This document shows, in pieces, positions 1-5,814 of a stretch of 7,183 nucleotides of DNA. The DNA lies in NCBI GenBank assembly GCA_019241495.1, contig JAFAWZ010000127.1, positions 1-7,183 of the forward strand. Reading direction: 5' to 3'. Made by a program: the position numbers and the translations under genes. Source of the stretch: Acidimicrobiales bacterium. Its GTDB lineage: Bacteria > Actinomycetota > Acidimicrobiia > Acidimicrobiales > Palsa-688. The notes under the pieces are model-generated. The model ran no database searches and was not told the DNA's origin. It saw only the letters and a program-made list of their open reading frames with translations. Within the stretch, counting starts at the first letter, position 1. Every line of letters begins with the position of its first letter.

Positions 1-380
1 TGGCCGGGCCCGAACGCCAGCTCCTTGGCGTACCGGGTAGCTCGCCATCCCGTCTGGGCCCGCATGGCCGCGGCGGAAAGGGTGGGCAGCCCGATCCACA
101 CCGCCCCGTCGCGCAGGGCGAGGTCCACTGCTGTCGGGTTGATGCCGCCGACGCTGTCATTCAGCAGAATCGCTCCGTGGAGCAGGAACCCGGTGGCGTC
201 CTGGGCGATCTTTGACCGCTCGGCGGTGGGGCAGTAGTGGTGGCGGTGGATGGCGGCCGCCACCCCGGCCGTAGCCGACTCACGGGCCAGCCCGATGTCG
301 TCGGTCCGGCGGGGCAGCAGGTCGGGGTTCGAGTGGACATACAGGTCGACGGCTCCGTTGACCAGATCTGACGCGCTCAC
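1..380 (-). CDS. DUF6282 family hydrolase-like protein, N-terminal part (runs off left edge)
   Basis: The first 126 codons of a protein read leftward from a GTG at 380-378 and are cut by the window edge. The start is supported by GAGGAGA about 10 nt upstream. The sequence opens with VDLYVHSNPDLLPRR (residues 11-25), followed by HRHHYCPTAE (45-54) and NDSVGGINPTAVDLAL (74-89). From memory this pattern fits the DUF6282 family, which resembles metal-dependent TIM-barrel or PHP-type hydrolases; its reaction is not established. Members usually carry H-x-H in the first strand, but here the first His is Tyr14 (Y-V-H16). It is the last visible gene of the importer operon, separated from the MalG-type permease gene by 109 nt, so it may be read through or have its own promoter. 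A catabolic role on the imported compound is inferred from position only. Family call moderately sure; function unknown. Confidence 0.72.
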   Translation of the reverse strand, partial: MSASDLVNGAVDLYVHSNPDLLPRRTDDIGLARESATAGVAAAIHRHHYCPTAERSKIAQDATGFLLHGAILLNDSVGGINPTAVDLALRDGAVWIGLPTLSAAAMRAQTGWRATRYAKELAFGPG

Positions 381-400
381 CTTTTGGTTCTCCTCTCGTC

Positions 401-440
401 CGGCTCGGTAGGCGCACGAATCTACGGGCTCGCCGAGCCG
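401..440 (-). repeat. Inverted repeats in the leader of the DUF6282 gene
   Basis: CGGCTCGG (401-408) and CCGAGCCG (433-440) are perfect 8-bp arms with a 24-nt loop. A second, competing pairing exists inside it: GGCTCG (427-432) with CGAGCC (434-439), which uses part of the same right arm. There is no T-run after the stem in the direction of transcription, so it is not a standard intrinsic terminator. It sits just upstream of the Shine-Dalgarno sequence and could be a leader structure or simply GC-rich chance pairing. Confidence 0.35.
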
Positions 441-448
441 AATGCTGA
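419..448 (-). promoter_or_regulatory. Possible promoter of the DUF6282 gene
   Basis: A TAGATT hexamer (424-419 on the minus strand) is identical to the -10 box proposed for the binding-protein gene and lies in a shared 8-mer CGTAGATT. At the same 18-nt spacing the -35 position reads TCAGCA, only 3 of 6 matches to TTGACA. A start near 412 would give a leader of about 32 nt carrying the GAGGAGA ribosome-binding site. The rest of the 381-489 gap holds no gene. Confidence 0.25.
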
Positions 449-489
449 GCCGCTGTCACGGCAGGGGTCCCAGTAAAGAGCCCGGACCA

Positions 490-1362
490 CTAGCGGAGAC
501 CGGAGCGGACGAACGCGTCCACGATTCGTCGTTGCAGGATGAGGTAGAGGACGAGCAGTGGCAGAGTGGCCAGCCCGGCGGCGGCCAGGAGGGCGCCGTA
601 GTCGGGGTCGGTGACGCTGAGCAGGTGGCTGATTCCGACCTGCAGGACCGAGTCGGGGCTGCGGTAGACGATGAGGGGCCACAGATACTCGTTCCAGGCT
701 CCGATGAACAACAGGATCTCCAACGCGGCCAACGACGGGCCCAGGTTGGGGACCACGACGCGCCACAGGATCGACCAAGACGACAGCCCGTCGATGCGCG
801 CCGCCTCGATGAGCTCCGAGGGGAAGTTCTTGAGGTGCTGGCGCAACAACAGCACCGCGAACGTGGAGCTGAGCTGAGGGACGATGACTCCCGCGACCGA
901 GTTGAGCAGGCCCAGCTTGGAGAGCAGCACGTAGTTGGGCAGGATCGTCACTTGGAACGGAACCAGCCAGGTCCCGATCACCACCAGCATGAGCAGGCGT
1001 TGGCCGCGAAACTGCCAGCAGGAAAAGGCGTAGGCGGCGAGAAGACCGCTGAGGAGCTGCCCGAGCGACACACCGATGGCCATGGTCACGGTGTGGAGGA
1101 GGAGCTGGCTCCATGGGAGCTCCGAGAGGGCGTGAGCGAGATTGGCCAGGTGGGGCTTAAAAGGAAGCGATTCCGAGAACAGTGTTCGAGGCGCTCGGAA
1201 CATGGCGAGGATCAGCCAGACGAGGGGGGCTACCACCAGCAGGCCGACGGCGATCAGTACTGCGTGGCGGGCGATGGTCGTATCACGGCGGCCGCCGCCT
1301 CGGCGGGGCGGAGGGGGTGGGTTCGCCGAGTCGGTCCTGGGGTCGGGCGTAACCTGGAACAC
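490..1362 (-). CDS. Carbohydrate ABC transporter permease, MalG/UgpE type
   Basis: A 290-residue inner-membrane permease, usual length for the MalG/UgpE half of a CUT1 importer. The start is taken as GTG 1362-1360, 7 nt after the stop of the MalF-type gene; no strong Shine-Dalgarno is visible, so translational coupling is likely. The frame stays open further upstream but that stretch overlaps the preceding gene and is low-complexity. After a Pro/Arg-rich N-terminus (about 15-28) come hydrophobic segments at about 33-53, 88-113, 122-140, 154-173, 208-228 and 256-276. The cytoplasmic EAA loop that docks on the ATPase is clear: LIEAARIDGLSSW (184-196) ending in VVVP (202-205). GAWNEYLWPL (221-230) is a hallmark of this family. 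It forms the heterodimeric channel with the neighbouring permease. Substrate cannot be read from the sequence. Confidence 0.93.
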   Translation of the reverse strand: MFQVTPDPRTDSANPPPPPRRGGGRRDTTIARHAVLIAVGLLVVAPLVWLILAMFRAPRTLFSESLPFKPHLANLAHALSELPWSQLLLHTVTMAIGVSLGQLLSGLLAAYAFSCWQFRGQRLLMLVVIGTWLVPFQVTILPNYVLLSKLGLLNSVAGVIVPQLSSTFAVLLLRQHLKNFPSELIEAARIDGLSSWSILWRVVVPNLGPSLAALEILLFIGAWNEYLWPLIVYRSPDSVLQVGISHLLSVTDPDYGALLAAAGLATLPLLVLYLILQRRIVDAFVRSGLR

Positions 1363-1369
1363 GGCCCGT

Positions 1370-2347
1370 CTAGTCCTGGTAGCGGCTGAACCGCTCGAGC
1401 AGCCCCAGGCACGGGACGGCCGTGGCGGCGAAGGCGACGAAGAACACGACCGCGGCCGCGGAGGCCAGGCCGACGTCGAAGCTGGTGAAGCCCAACGAGT
1501 ACAACAGGTAGTAGATGTCGGTCGTGGCCCGACTGGGGCCGCCAGAGGTGAGAGTGTCGATGAGTGGGAACATGATCTGTCCCTCTGCAACCAGCACGGC
1601 AGTCGTAAGCAGGAACAGCAAGGTGGGGGAGAGGAGGGGAACGGTGATCTCGGTGAACCGGCGCAGCCGGCCCGCCCCGTCGAGGGCGGCCGCCTCGTAG
1701 TACTCCGGTCCGATGTTGACGAGTCCGGCACTCACGATGAGGATCGACGCGCCCAGCACCTTCCAACCGGCGATCACGATCAGTGAGAGGGGCGCAGTGG
1801 TGGGGTCGAACAGCCAGTTGCGAGGTGACACACCGACGTTCCCGAGGATGCTGTTGACGGCGCCGCCGTTGGGCGCGAACAGGAAGCTCCACAAGGTTGC
1901 GGCCACTACGGGGGAGATGAGCACCGGCAGGAACAGGACGCTCCGGTAGAAGGCTTGGGCGCGCGACCCGAGGCCCTGGGTGACCACGGCGATGAGCGCG
2001 GGGAGCACGACTCCGAGCGCGAGCAGCCCGACCATGTATAGGCCCGTGGTCTCGGCCGCCTGCTGGAGCTGGGGCAGGCGGAGAACGTGGCGGTAGTTGG
2101 CCAATCCGACCCCGACCGACGGTGTCGTCGGTAGCAGGTTCCAGCGGACGAACGACAGGCGGAAGGTTTGAGCGAGCGGCCAGTAGACCCACAGGGCGAA
2201 GCAGATCAAAGCAGGCGCCAGGTACATGTACGGGGTGGCGACAGCCGTCAGCCGGTGACGGCGGCCGGCCCGAAGGGCTGATCGGTCATCGGAGATCGGC
2301 ACCGACGTGTCGAGGTCGCCCCGGAGGGGCTCGACCTCAACGAACAT
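1370..2347 (-). CDS. Carbohydrate ABC transporter permease, MalF/UgpA type
   Basis: A 325-residue inner-membrane permease, partner of the MalG-type protein. A cytoplasmic N-terminus of about 38 residues is followed by hydrophobic segments near 40-64, 103-124, 136-157, 187-209, 239-258 and 293-316. The EAA motif YYEAAALDGAGRLRRF (216-231) leading to ITVPLLSPT (234-242) is the ATPase-coupling loop. PLIDTLTSGGP (261-271) is typical of the family. The ATG at 2347-2345 overlaps the ATPase gene by 11 nt, with no strong ribosome-binding site; GTG at 2302-2300 (codon 16) is an alternative start that would leave a 34-nt gap and put the hairpin at 2312-2338 outside the coding region. The overlap points to coupled translation. 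Lacks the large periplasmic insert of enterobacterial MalF, so is closer to UgpA-type proteins. Confidence 0.93.
   Translation of the reverse strand: MFVEVEPLRGDLDTSVPISDDRSALRAGRRHRLTAVATPYMYLAPALICFALWVYWPLAQTFRLSFVRWNLLPTTPSVGVGLANYRHVLRLPQLQQAAETTGLYMVGLLALGVVLPALIAVVTQGLGSRAQAFYRSVLFLPVLISPVVAATLWSFLFAPNGGAVNSILGNVGVSPRNWLFDPTTAPLSLIVIAGWKVLGASILIVSAGLVNIGPEYYEAAALDGAGRLRRFTEITVPLLSPTLLFLLTTAVLVAEGQIMFPLIDTLTSGGPSRATTDIYYLLYSLGFTSFDVGLASAAAVVFFVAFAATAVPCLGLLERFSRYQD
2312..2338 (-). repeat. Hairpin at the ATPase/permease gene junction
   Basis: In the mRNA, GAGGTCG, a 2-nt AG bulge and CCCC pair with GGGG and CGACCTC around a 3-nt TCC loop, giving 11 base pairs. It covers the second base of the ATPase stop codon and codons 4-12 of the MalF-type permease, only a few nucleotides after its ATG. 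No U-run follows, so it is not an intrinsic terminator. It may slow initiation of the permease or act as an RNA-processing or stability element; these roles are inferred. Confidence 0.45.
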
Positions 2348-3470
2348 CGTGTACGGTCCCGGCCGGCAGTTTGTGATTGTCGCAGGCGTCGGGAACCCAG
2401 ACCATCCGGCGGCCGCTGGCCGGATCGAACAGCCTCAGGTCGTCGACGGACGCCACCAGCTCGACGTTTTCCCCCGCCCGCAGACCGAGCGGGCGGGGGC
2501 CGCGAACACAGATCCGCTCCTCTGCCGCCTGGCAGATCGCTACCTCGTCGTTCCCGAGGTTCTCGACCGCCACCACCCGGGAACGAAAGCGGGCCCCCGC
2601 CGCTCCGGCCCCACCGATCCGCAACCGCTCCGGTCGCACACCGACTGTGACTGCTCGCTCGGCCACCTCACCCTCCCACAGGACCGCGCTGAGCGCTGCT
2701 CCCTCTAGAAGTACACGCCGGTCCCGGCTGGATGCGACGGCGGGCAGCAGGTTCATGGGCGGGGCGCCCAGGAAGCGGGCCACGAACACATTTGCCGGCT
2801 CGTCGTAGATCTGGGCGGGAGTGCCCACCTGTTGGAGGCGGCCCCCGTCGAGCACCGCGATGCGGGTGCCGAGGGTCATGGCCTCGACCTGATCGTGGGT
2901 TACGTAGACGAAGGTGGCATCGAGGCTGCGGTGGAGAGCGGCCAGCTCCATCCGGGTGGCGGTGCGCAGTTGGGCGTCCAGGTTGGACAACGGCTCGTCC
3001 ATCAGGAAGACCGCCGGGTCTCGCACCATGGCCCGTCCGAGTGCTACCCGTTGGCGCTGCCCGCCGGAAAGCTCTCGTGGCCGGCGGTCAAGCAGGCGGT
3101 CGAGGCCCAAGCGAGCCGCGACGTCGGCCACTTTTTCCTCGATCTCGGTCCGAGGCCGCCGGTGGGCCCGCAAGCCGAACCCCAGGTTGCGTCGGACCGA
3201 CAGGTGAGGGTAGAGGGCGTAGCTCTGGAAGACCATGGCGGTGTTGCGCTGGCGCGGCGGCAGGGTAGTGACGTCGCGCCCGTCGACCTCCACCCCGCCT
3301 CGGTCGGGGTGGATGAGCCCGGCCATGACCCGCAGCAGCGTGCTCTTGCCGCACCCGCTCGGGCCGAGGAGTACCAAGAGCTCTCCGTGGGCCACGTCCA
3401 GGCTGATGTCGTCGAGTGCCACGGTGTCGCCGTAAGCCTTGGTTATGTGATGCAGGCGGATCCGTGCCAC
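2337..3470 (-). CDS. ugpC: ABC transporter ATP-binding protein, UgpC/MalK/MsmK type
   Basis: A 377-residue cytoplasmic ATPase that powers the two permeases. All nucleotide-binding motifs are intact: Walker A GPSGCGKST (36-44), Q-loop VFQSYALYPH (80-89), signature LSGGQRQ (134-140), Walker B VFLMDEP (154-160), D-loop SNLD (162-165) and H-loop THD (191-193). KFLG-like text FVARFLGAPPMNLL (229-242) marks the end of the ATPase domain, and the remainder is the TOBE regulatory domain of CUT1 ATPases (VGVRPERL near 276-284). Length is normal for the family. The start is GTG 3470-3468, 6 nt after the metallophosphoesterase stop, with no strong ribosome-binding site, so coupling is likely. The 3' end overlaps the next permease gene by 11 nt. 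In many actinobacteria one such ATPase serves several importers; here it is encoded with its own system, suggesting a dedicated subunit. The symbol reflects family resemblance and not proven substrate. Confidence 0.95.
   Translation of the reverse strand: MARIRLHHITKAYGDTVALDDISLDVAHGELLVLLGPSGCGKSTLLRVMAGLIHPDRGGVEVDGRDVTTLPPRQRNTAMVFQSYALYPHLSVRRNLGFGLRAHRRPRTEIEEKVADVAARLGLDRLLDRRPRELSGGQRQRVALGRAMVRDPAVFLMDEPLSNLDAQLRTATRMELAALHRSLDATFVYVTHDQVEAMTLGTRIAVLDGGRLQQVGTPAQIYDEPANVFVARFLGAPPMNLLPAVASSRDRRVLLEGAALSAVLWEGEVAERAVTVGVRPERLRIGGAGAAGARFRSRVVAVENLGNDEVAICQAAEERICVRGPRPLGLRAGENVELVASVDDLRLFDPASGRRMVWVPDACDNHKLPAGTVHDVR
2471..2499 (-). repeat. Perfect 11-bp GC-only hairpin inside the ATPase gene
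   Basis: CCCCCGCCCGC (2471-2481) and GCGGGCGGGGG (2489-2499) are perfect 11-bp arms around a 7-nt loop; the same stem forms in the leftward mRNA. It lies in the codons for RGPRPLGLRAG in the C-terminal TOBE region, about 125 nt before the permease start. It is followed in the mRNA by AAAACG and not by a U-run, which argues against a standard terminator. It could be a pause, decay or processing element, or a by-product of Gly/Pro/Arg codons in GC-rich DNA. Confidence 0.45.
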
Positions 3471-3476
3471 GTGGCG

Positions 3477-4316
3477 TCAGCCCACCGCGTCGAGATCGGC
3501 CACAGTCCGCACCATCTCGTCGATGGAAGTCCCTTCGCGCTCGTCGAGGTCGGCGGGGGCGCGGAACCAAGCGTTCACGGCGTTGCCGTCGAGGTGCCAT
3601 TCGACCACTCCGAGCTGCTCGAAGTACGGCGATTCCGTCTCCGTTTGACCTATGAACCCGGTCGAGGGTGCCCATACCTCCAGCGGCCCGGTCGCTTCGG
3701 GACGGGGCCGGCGCCGGTAGCGGTGGAGATGGCCGCAGCCGACGGCGGCCAGGCGCTCACCGATCAGGGTCATGATCCGCTGGCGAGATCGATCGGGGAT
3801 GCTCAGGGCGGCTTCCGACGGGGTGGTGCGGGGCAACCACAGCGGTTTGTGAGAGAACAACAGAACCCGGGCAGGCCCGGGCTCGGCGAGCTGATCCTCC
3901 AGCCATCGCCACTGGTCGTCCTCCTCGTCGAGGCCCGATCCGAGCAGCTCGCTGTTGATGCCGATCACCAGCCACTCGCTGTGGCGCGCCGCGAAACGAT
4001 CGGGCCCGAACACGTCACAGTGAGCAGCGACCCGTTCGGAGGTGATGGCCAGGCCCTTCCACGGGACCGAGCCTGGTTCCCCTACGTCGTGATTGCCGGG
4101 CAGGTACACGACCGGGGCCTGGAACGCAGCGTGGACCTGGAGGGCCCAGGCCCGATCGAGGGGTTGATCGGGGGAGGCGGCCACGATGTCACCCGTGTTC
4201 ACGATCAGGTCCGGGTGGAACGTGGCGTTTACCCACGATGCGATCCGACCGAGGTTGGCAGTGGTGATGCCACCGAGATGAGAAAGATGGGTATCGGAGA
4301 TCTGGACGAGACGCAC
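3477..4316 (-). CDS. Calcineurin-like metallophosphoesterase (GpdQ/cyclic-nucleotide phosphodiesterase-like)
   Basis: A 279-residue protein with every motif of the dinuclear metallophosphoesterase fold: D8-x-H10 (QISDTH), GD with D43 (NTGDIV), N75-H76-D77 (PGNHD), H156 (FSHKP) and H196/H198 (GHLH). These residues bind two metal ions and hydrolyse phosphomono- or diesters. N75-H76 and the overall layout fit the class III phosphodiesterase/GpdQ group, known for glycerophosphodiesters and cyclic nucleotides. There is no signal peptide or membrane segment, so it acts in the cytoplasm. The start is GTG 4316-4314, preceded by AAGGAG (4329-4324) at a 7-nt spacing, the clearest ribosome-binding site in the operon. 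It lies 24 nt after the binding-protein gene and 6 nt before the ATPase gene, within the importer operon, so cleavage of the imported solute or its product is the likely job. Substrate is inferred only; a general phosphatase is possible. Confidence 0.9.
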   Translation of the reverse strand: MRLVQISDTHLSHLGGITTANLGRIASWVNATFHPDLIVNTGDIVAASPDQPLDRAWALQVHAAFQAPVVYLPGNHDVGEPGSVPWKGLAITSERVAAHCDVFGPDRFAARHSEWLVIGINSELLGSGLDEEDDQWRWLEDQLAEPGPARVLLFSHKPLWLPRTTPSEAALSIPDRSRQRIMTLIGERLAAVGCGHLHRYRRRPRPEATGPLEVWAPSTGFIGQTETESPYFEQLGVVEWHLDGNAVNAWFRAPADLDEREGTSIDEMVRTVADLDAVG

Positions 4317-4340
4317 GGGCGAGCTCCTTGGGGTTGTGGG

Positions 4341-5735
4341 TCAGGAACCGAGAAGGGCGTCCGCCTGGTTCTGGGCCTTGGCCAGTGCCGAGGCGGCCGG
4401 TTGGCTCTGGAAGGCGACGCTGGACACGGCGTCTTCGAGCAGTTGCTCGACCTGGGCGAAGCTCGGTCCGGGATAATCCTGCCATGGCACCAGACGGCTC
4501 AACTGCTGCAGGTTGGGCTGGGCCAACGCTTCAGCTTGCGACCCGGTCGGCAGGTAGTGCGGGTCGCCTACCAAGCTGGTGCGCAGCGGCGCGTACCCAA
4601 CCTGCTGGGCAAGGGTCGCGAACGAACTGTCCGTGGTGAGGTACTGGATCAGCTCCCATGCCGCCTGCTGTTTGACCGGCGAACGCGACAGGATGGCCAG
4701 GGCGGAGCCGGAATTGGTGGGAATGCTGGGCGCCGAGCCGAACGACGGTAGCCCGGTGTCCATCAGCTGTACTCCTGGTCCGGCTGCCGCGGCCAGGCTG
4801 GCCTGGGCGGCGCTGGAGTTCAACACCATGGCCAGCTTCCCCTCGGCAAACTCCTGCACCGTCTGAGTGTTGCTCAGGTTCACCATGGCGCCGGACTGTC
4901 CGAGCCCGCCCAGCATCTCGACGGCGTTGACCGTCTTCGGAGCAGTCCACGACAGGGTCTGGCCGCCACCGCTCAGGACCGTGCCCCCGGCCGAGCGGAT
5001 CACCGCCTGGGTGCACCAGTCGACTTCGACTGACGCCGCGCCAGCGGCGCAATTCGACAGGCCGTCAGCGCCAGTGGCCTTCTTTATGGCAATGGCATCG
5101 GATTGGACCTGGGCCCACGTCAGCGGAGGGTGGGCCGGATCGAGGCCGGCCCGGCTGAACAGGGCGGCGTTGTAGAACAGGATCGGCGTCGACAGCAGCC
5201 ACGGGACGGCATACAGCTGGCCGTCGACCACGCCCAGAGCGCGGACCGCGTTGGGGTAGGGGTGAGGACCGCCCCATTCCGCGGTCAGCGCAGACCCGGT
5301 GATGATGTGGTCGAGGTCTTGCGCGCCCGGGCCGCCGGTCGCCAGGTACCGAAGCATGTCCAAGCCGCTCTGCACCACGTCGGGGGTGGTGCCCGCCGCT
5401 TCGTCGCGCTGGACCGCGGCCGTGATGGCCGCCCCGTTGGTCGCCGAGGGAACCTGAACCGACACGGTGATGTTCGGATGAGCAGCCTCGAAACCGGCGA
5501 CCAGCCCGTCGAGGGTCTTCCCGCCCGTCTTGCCGATCAGCGGCAGGTAGCTCACCAATGTCAATGCCACGTGCTCACTGGGCGGAACCGGGTTACCGGC
5601 CGCGGGAGCGTCCTTGGCGGCCGCTGACCTTGCCGACGACCCGCATCCCGACCCGGCCACGGCTGCGGCGGCCAGTACCGCCACGACGGTGGAGAGCCGA
5701 CCGGTTCCGAAGCGACGACCTAGTATGTTCCACAT
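4341..5735 (-). CDS. Extracellular solute-binding lipoprotein, UgpB-like (family 1)
   Basis: A 464-residue ABC importer binding protein and first gene of the operon. It has a basic N-terminus (RR, 7-8), a hydrophobic stretch (17-27) and a cysteine at 31 (GSGC); Gly at -3 makes this a loose lipobox, but a lipid-anchored protein outside the membrane is still most likely. The fold pattern is clear: LDGLVAGFEAAHPNITV (75-91), TPDVVQ (117-122), YAVPWLLSTPILFYNAALF (175-193), RAGLDP then PPLTW (195-207), EFAEGKLAM (295-303), and WELIQYLTTD (360-369). The STPILFYN and VGYAPLR (379-385) segments resemble UgpB, where the matching Ser and Tyr contact glycerol-3-phosphate; the glutamate of that pocket is not obvious here, so substrate may differ. 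Cys229 and Cys241 could form a disulfide. The ATG at 5735 has no Shine-Dalgarno but sits 7 nt after a good -10 box, fitting a leaderless mRNA; later in-frame starts would destroy the signal peptide. Confidence 0.92.
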   Translation of the reverse strand: MWNILGRRFGTGRLSTVVAVLAAAAVAGSGCGSSARSAAAKDAPAAGNPVPPSEHVALTLVSYLPLIGKTGGKTLDGLVAGFEAAHPNITVSVQVPSATNGAAITAAVQRDEAAGTTPDVVQSGLDMLRYLATGGPGAQDLDHIITGSALTAEWGGPHPYPNAVRALGVVDGQLYAVPWLLSTPILFYNAALFSRAGLDPAHPPLTWAQVQSDAIAIKKATGADGLSNCAAGAASVEVDWCTQAVIRSAGGTVLSGGGQTLSWTAPKTVNAVEMLGGLGQSGAMVNLSNTQTVQEFAEGKLAMVLNSSAAQASLAAAAGPGVQLMDTGLPSFGSAPSIPTNSGSALAILSRSPVKQQAAWELIQYLTTDSSFATLAQQVGYAPLRTSLVGDPHYLPTGSQAEALAQPNLQQLSRLVPWQDYPGPSFAQVEQLLEDAVSSVAFQSQPAASALAKAQNQADALLGS

Positions 5736-5755
5736 GTTTCGTAATCTACGAAACA
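5735..5755. promoter_or_regulatory. Palindromic operator, likely bound by the divergent RpiR-type regulator
   Basis: TGTTTCGTA (5735-5743) and TACGAAACA (5747-5755) are perfect 9-bp arms around a 3-nt spacer (ATC). The site covers the whole TAGATT -10 box and reaches the A of the binding-protein start codon, so a bound dimer would block transcription of the importer operon. It is AT-rich against a GC-rich background and sits between the divergent regulator and importer genes, the usual place for a local operator. RpiR/MurR family sites are often inverted repeats rich in TTTC/GAAA, consistent with this one. It also lies upstream of the regulator gene, so autoregulation is possible. A shorter GTCGT-A-ACGAC repeat at 5791-5801 could be a weaker second site. 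Confidence 0.72.
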
Positions 5756-5772
5756 GAGATACGGTTTGTCAG
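5743..5772 (-). promoter_or_regulatory. Promoter of the importer operon, probably leaderless
   Basis: On the minus strand CTGACA (5772-5767, 5 of 6 to TTGACA) and TAGATT (5748-5743, fits the actinobacterial TANNNT) are separated by 18 nt. The A of the binding-protein ATG lies 7 nt after TAGATT, the usual distance to a transcription start. No ribosome-binding site precedes that ATG, so transcription probably begins at or next to the start codon. Seen directly: the boxes and spacing; inferred: use in the cell. Confidence 0.62.
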
Positions 5773-5803
5773 TGAACTCTGGTTGAACTTGTCGTAACGA
5801 CTG

Positions 5804-5810
5804 AGGAGGT
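5804..5810 (+). promoter_or_regulatory. Strong ribosome-binding site of the regulator gene
   Basis: AGGAGGT is a perfect Shine-Dalgarno match. It decides the start of the regulator: 4 nt later is ATC (5815-5817), in frame with the full HTH domain, while the first ATG in that frame is 108 nt further on. No ATG, GTG or TTG lies at a suitable distance in any frame. Confidence 0.6.
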
Positions 5811-5814
5811 CATC

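Noticed and set aside
381..489. Intrinsic terminator between the MalG-type permease and DUF6282 genes
   Set aside because: Stems exist at 401-440, but no T-run follows in the direction of transcription and the next gene is on the same strand.
442..1389. A 315-codon plus-strand frame antisense to the MalG-type permease
   Set aside because: Composition is Gln/Glu/Asp/Arg-rich shadow sequence and the opposite strand has clear EAA-loop and transmembrane features.
1363..1731. N-terminal extension of the MalG-type permease up to an ATG at 1731
   Set aside because: It would overlap the MalF-type gene by over 350 nt and encodes Pro/Ser/Arg low-complexity text; GTG 1362 gives the normal family length.
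3866..3881. CCCGGGC-AG-GCCCGGG inverted repeat inside the metallophosphoesterase gene
   Set aside because: Only 7-bp arms with a 2-nt loop, within codons for EPGPAR; ordinary for GC-rich coding DNA and not near a gene boundary.
2832..4751. A 639-codon open frame on the plus strand
   Set aside because: It lies antisense to the ATPase, metallophosphoesterase and binding-protein genes, which have intact family motifs. Its translation is low-complexity and shows no recognisable domain; long antisense frames are expected in GC-rich coding DNA.
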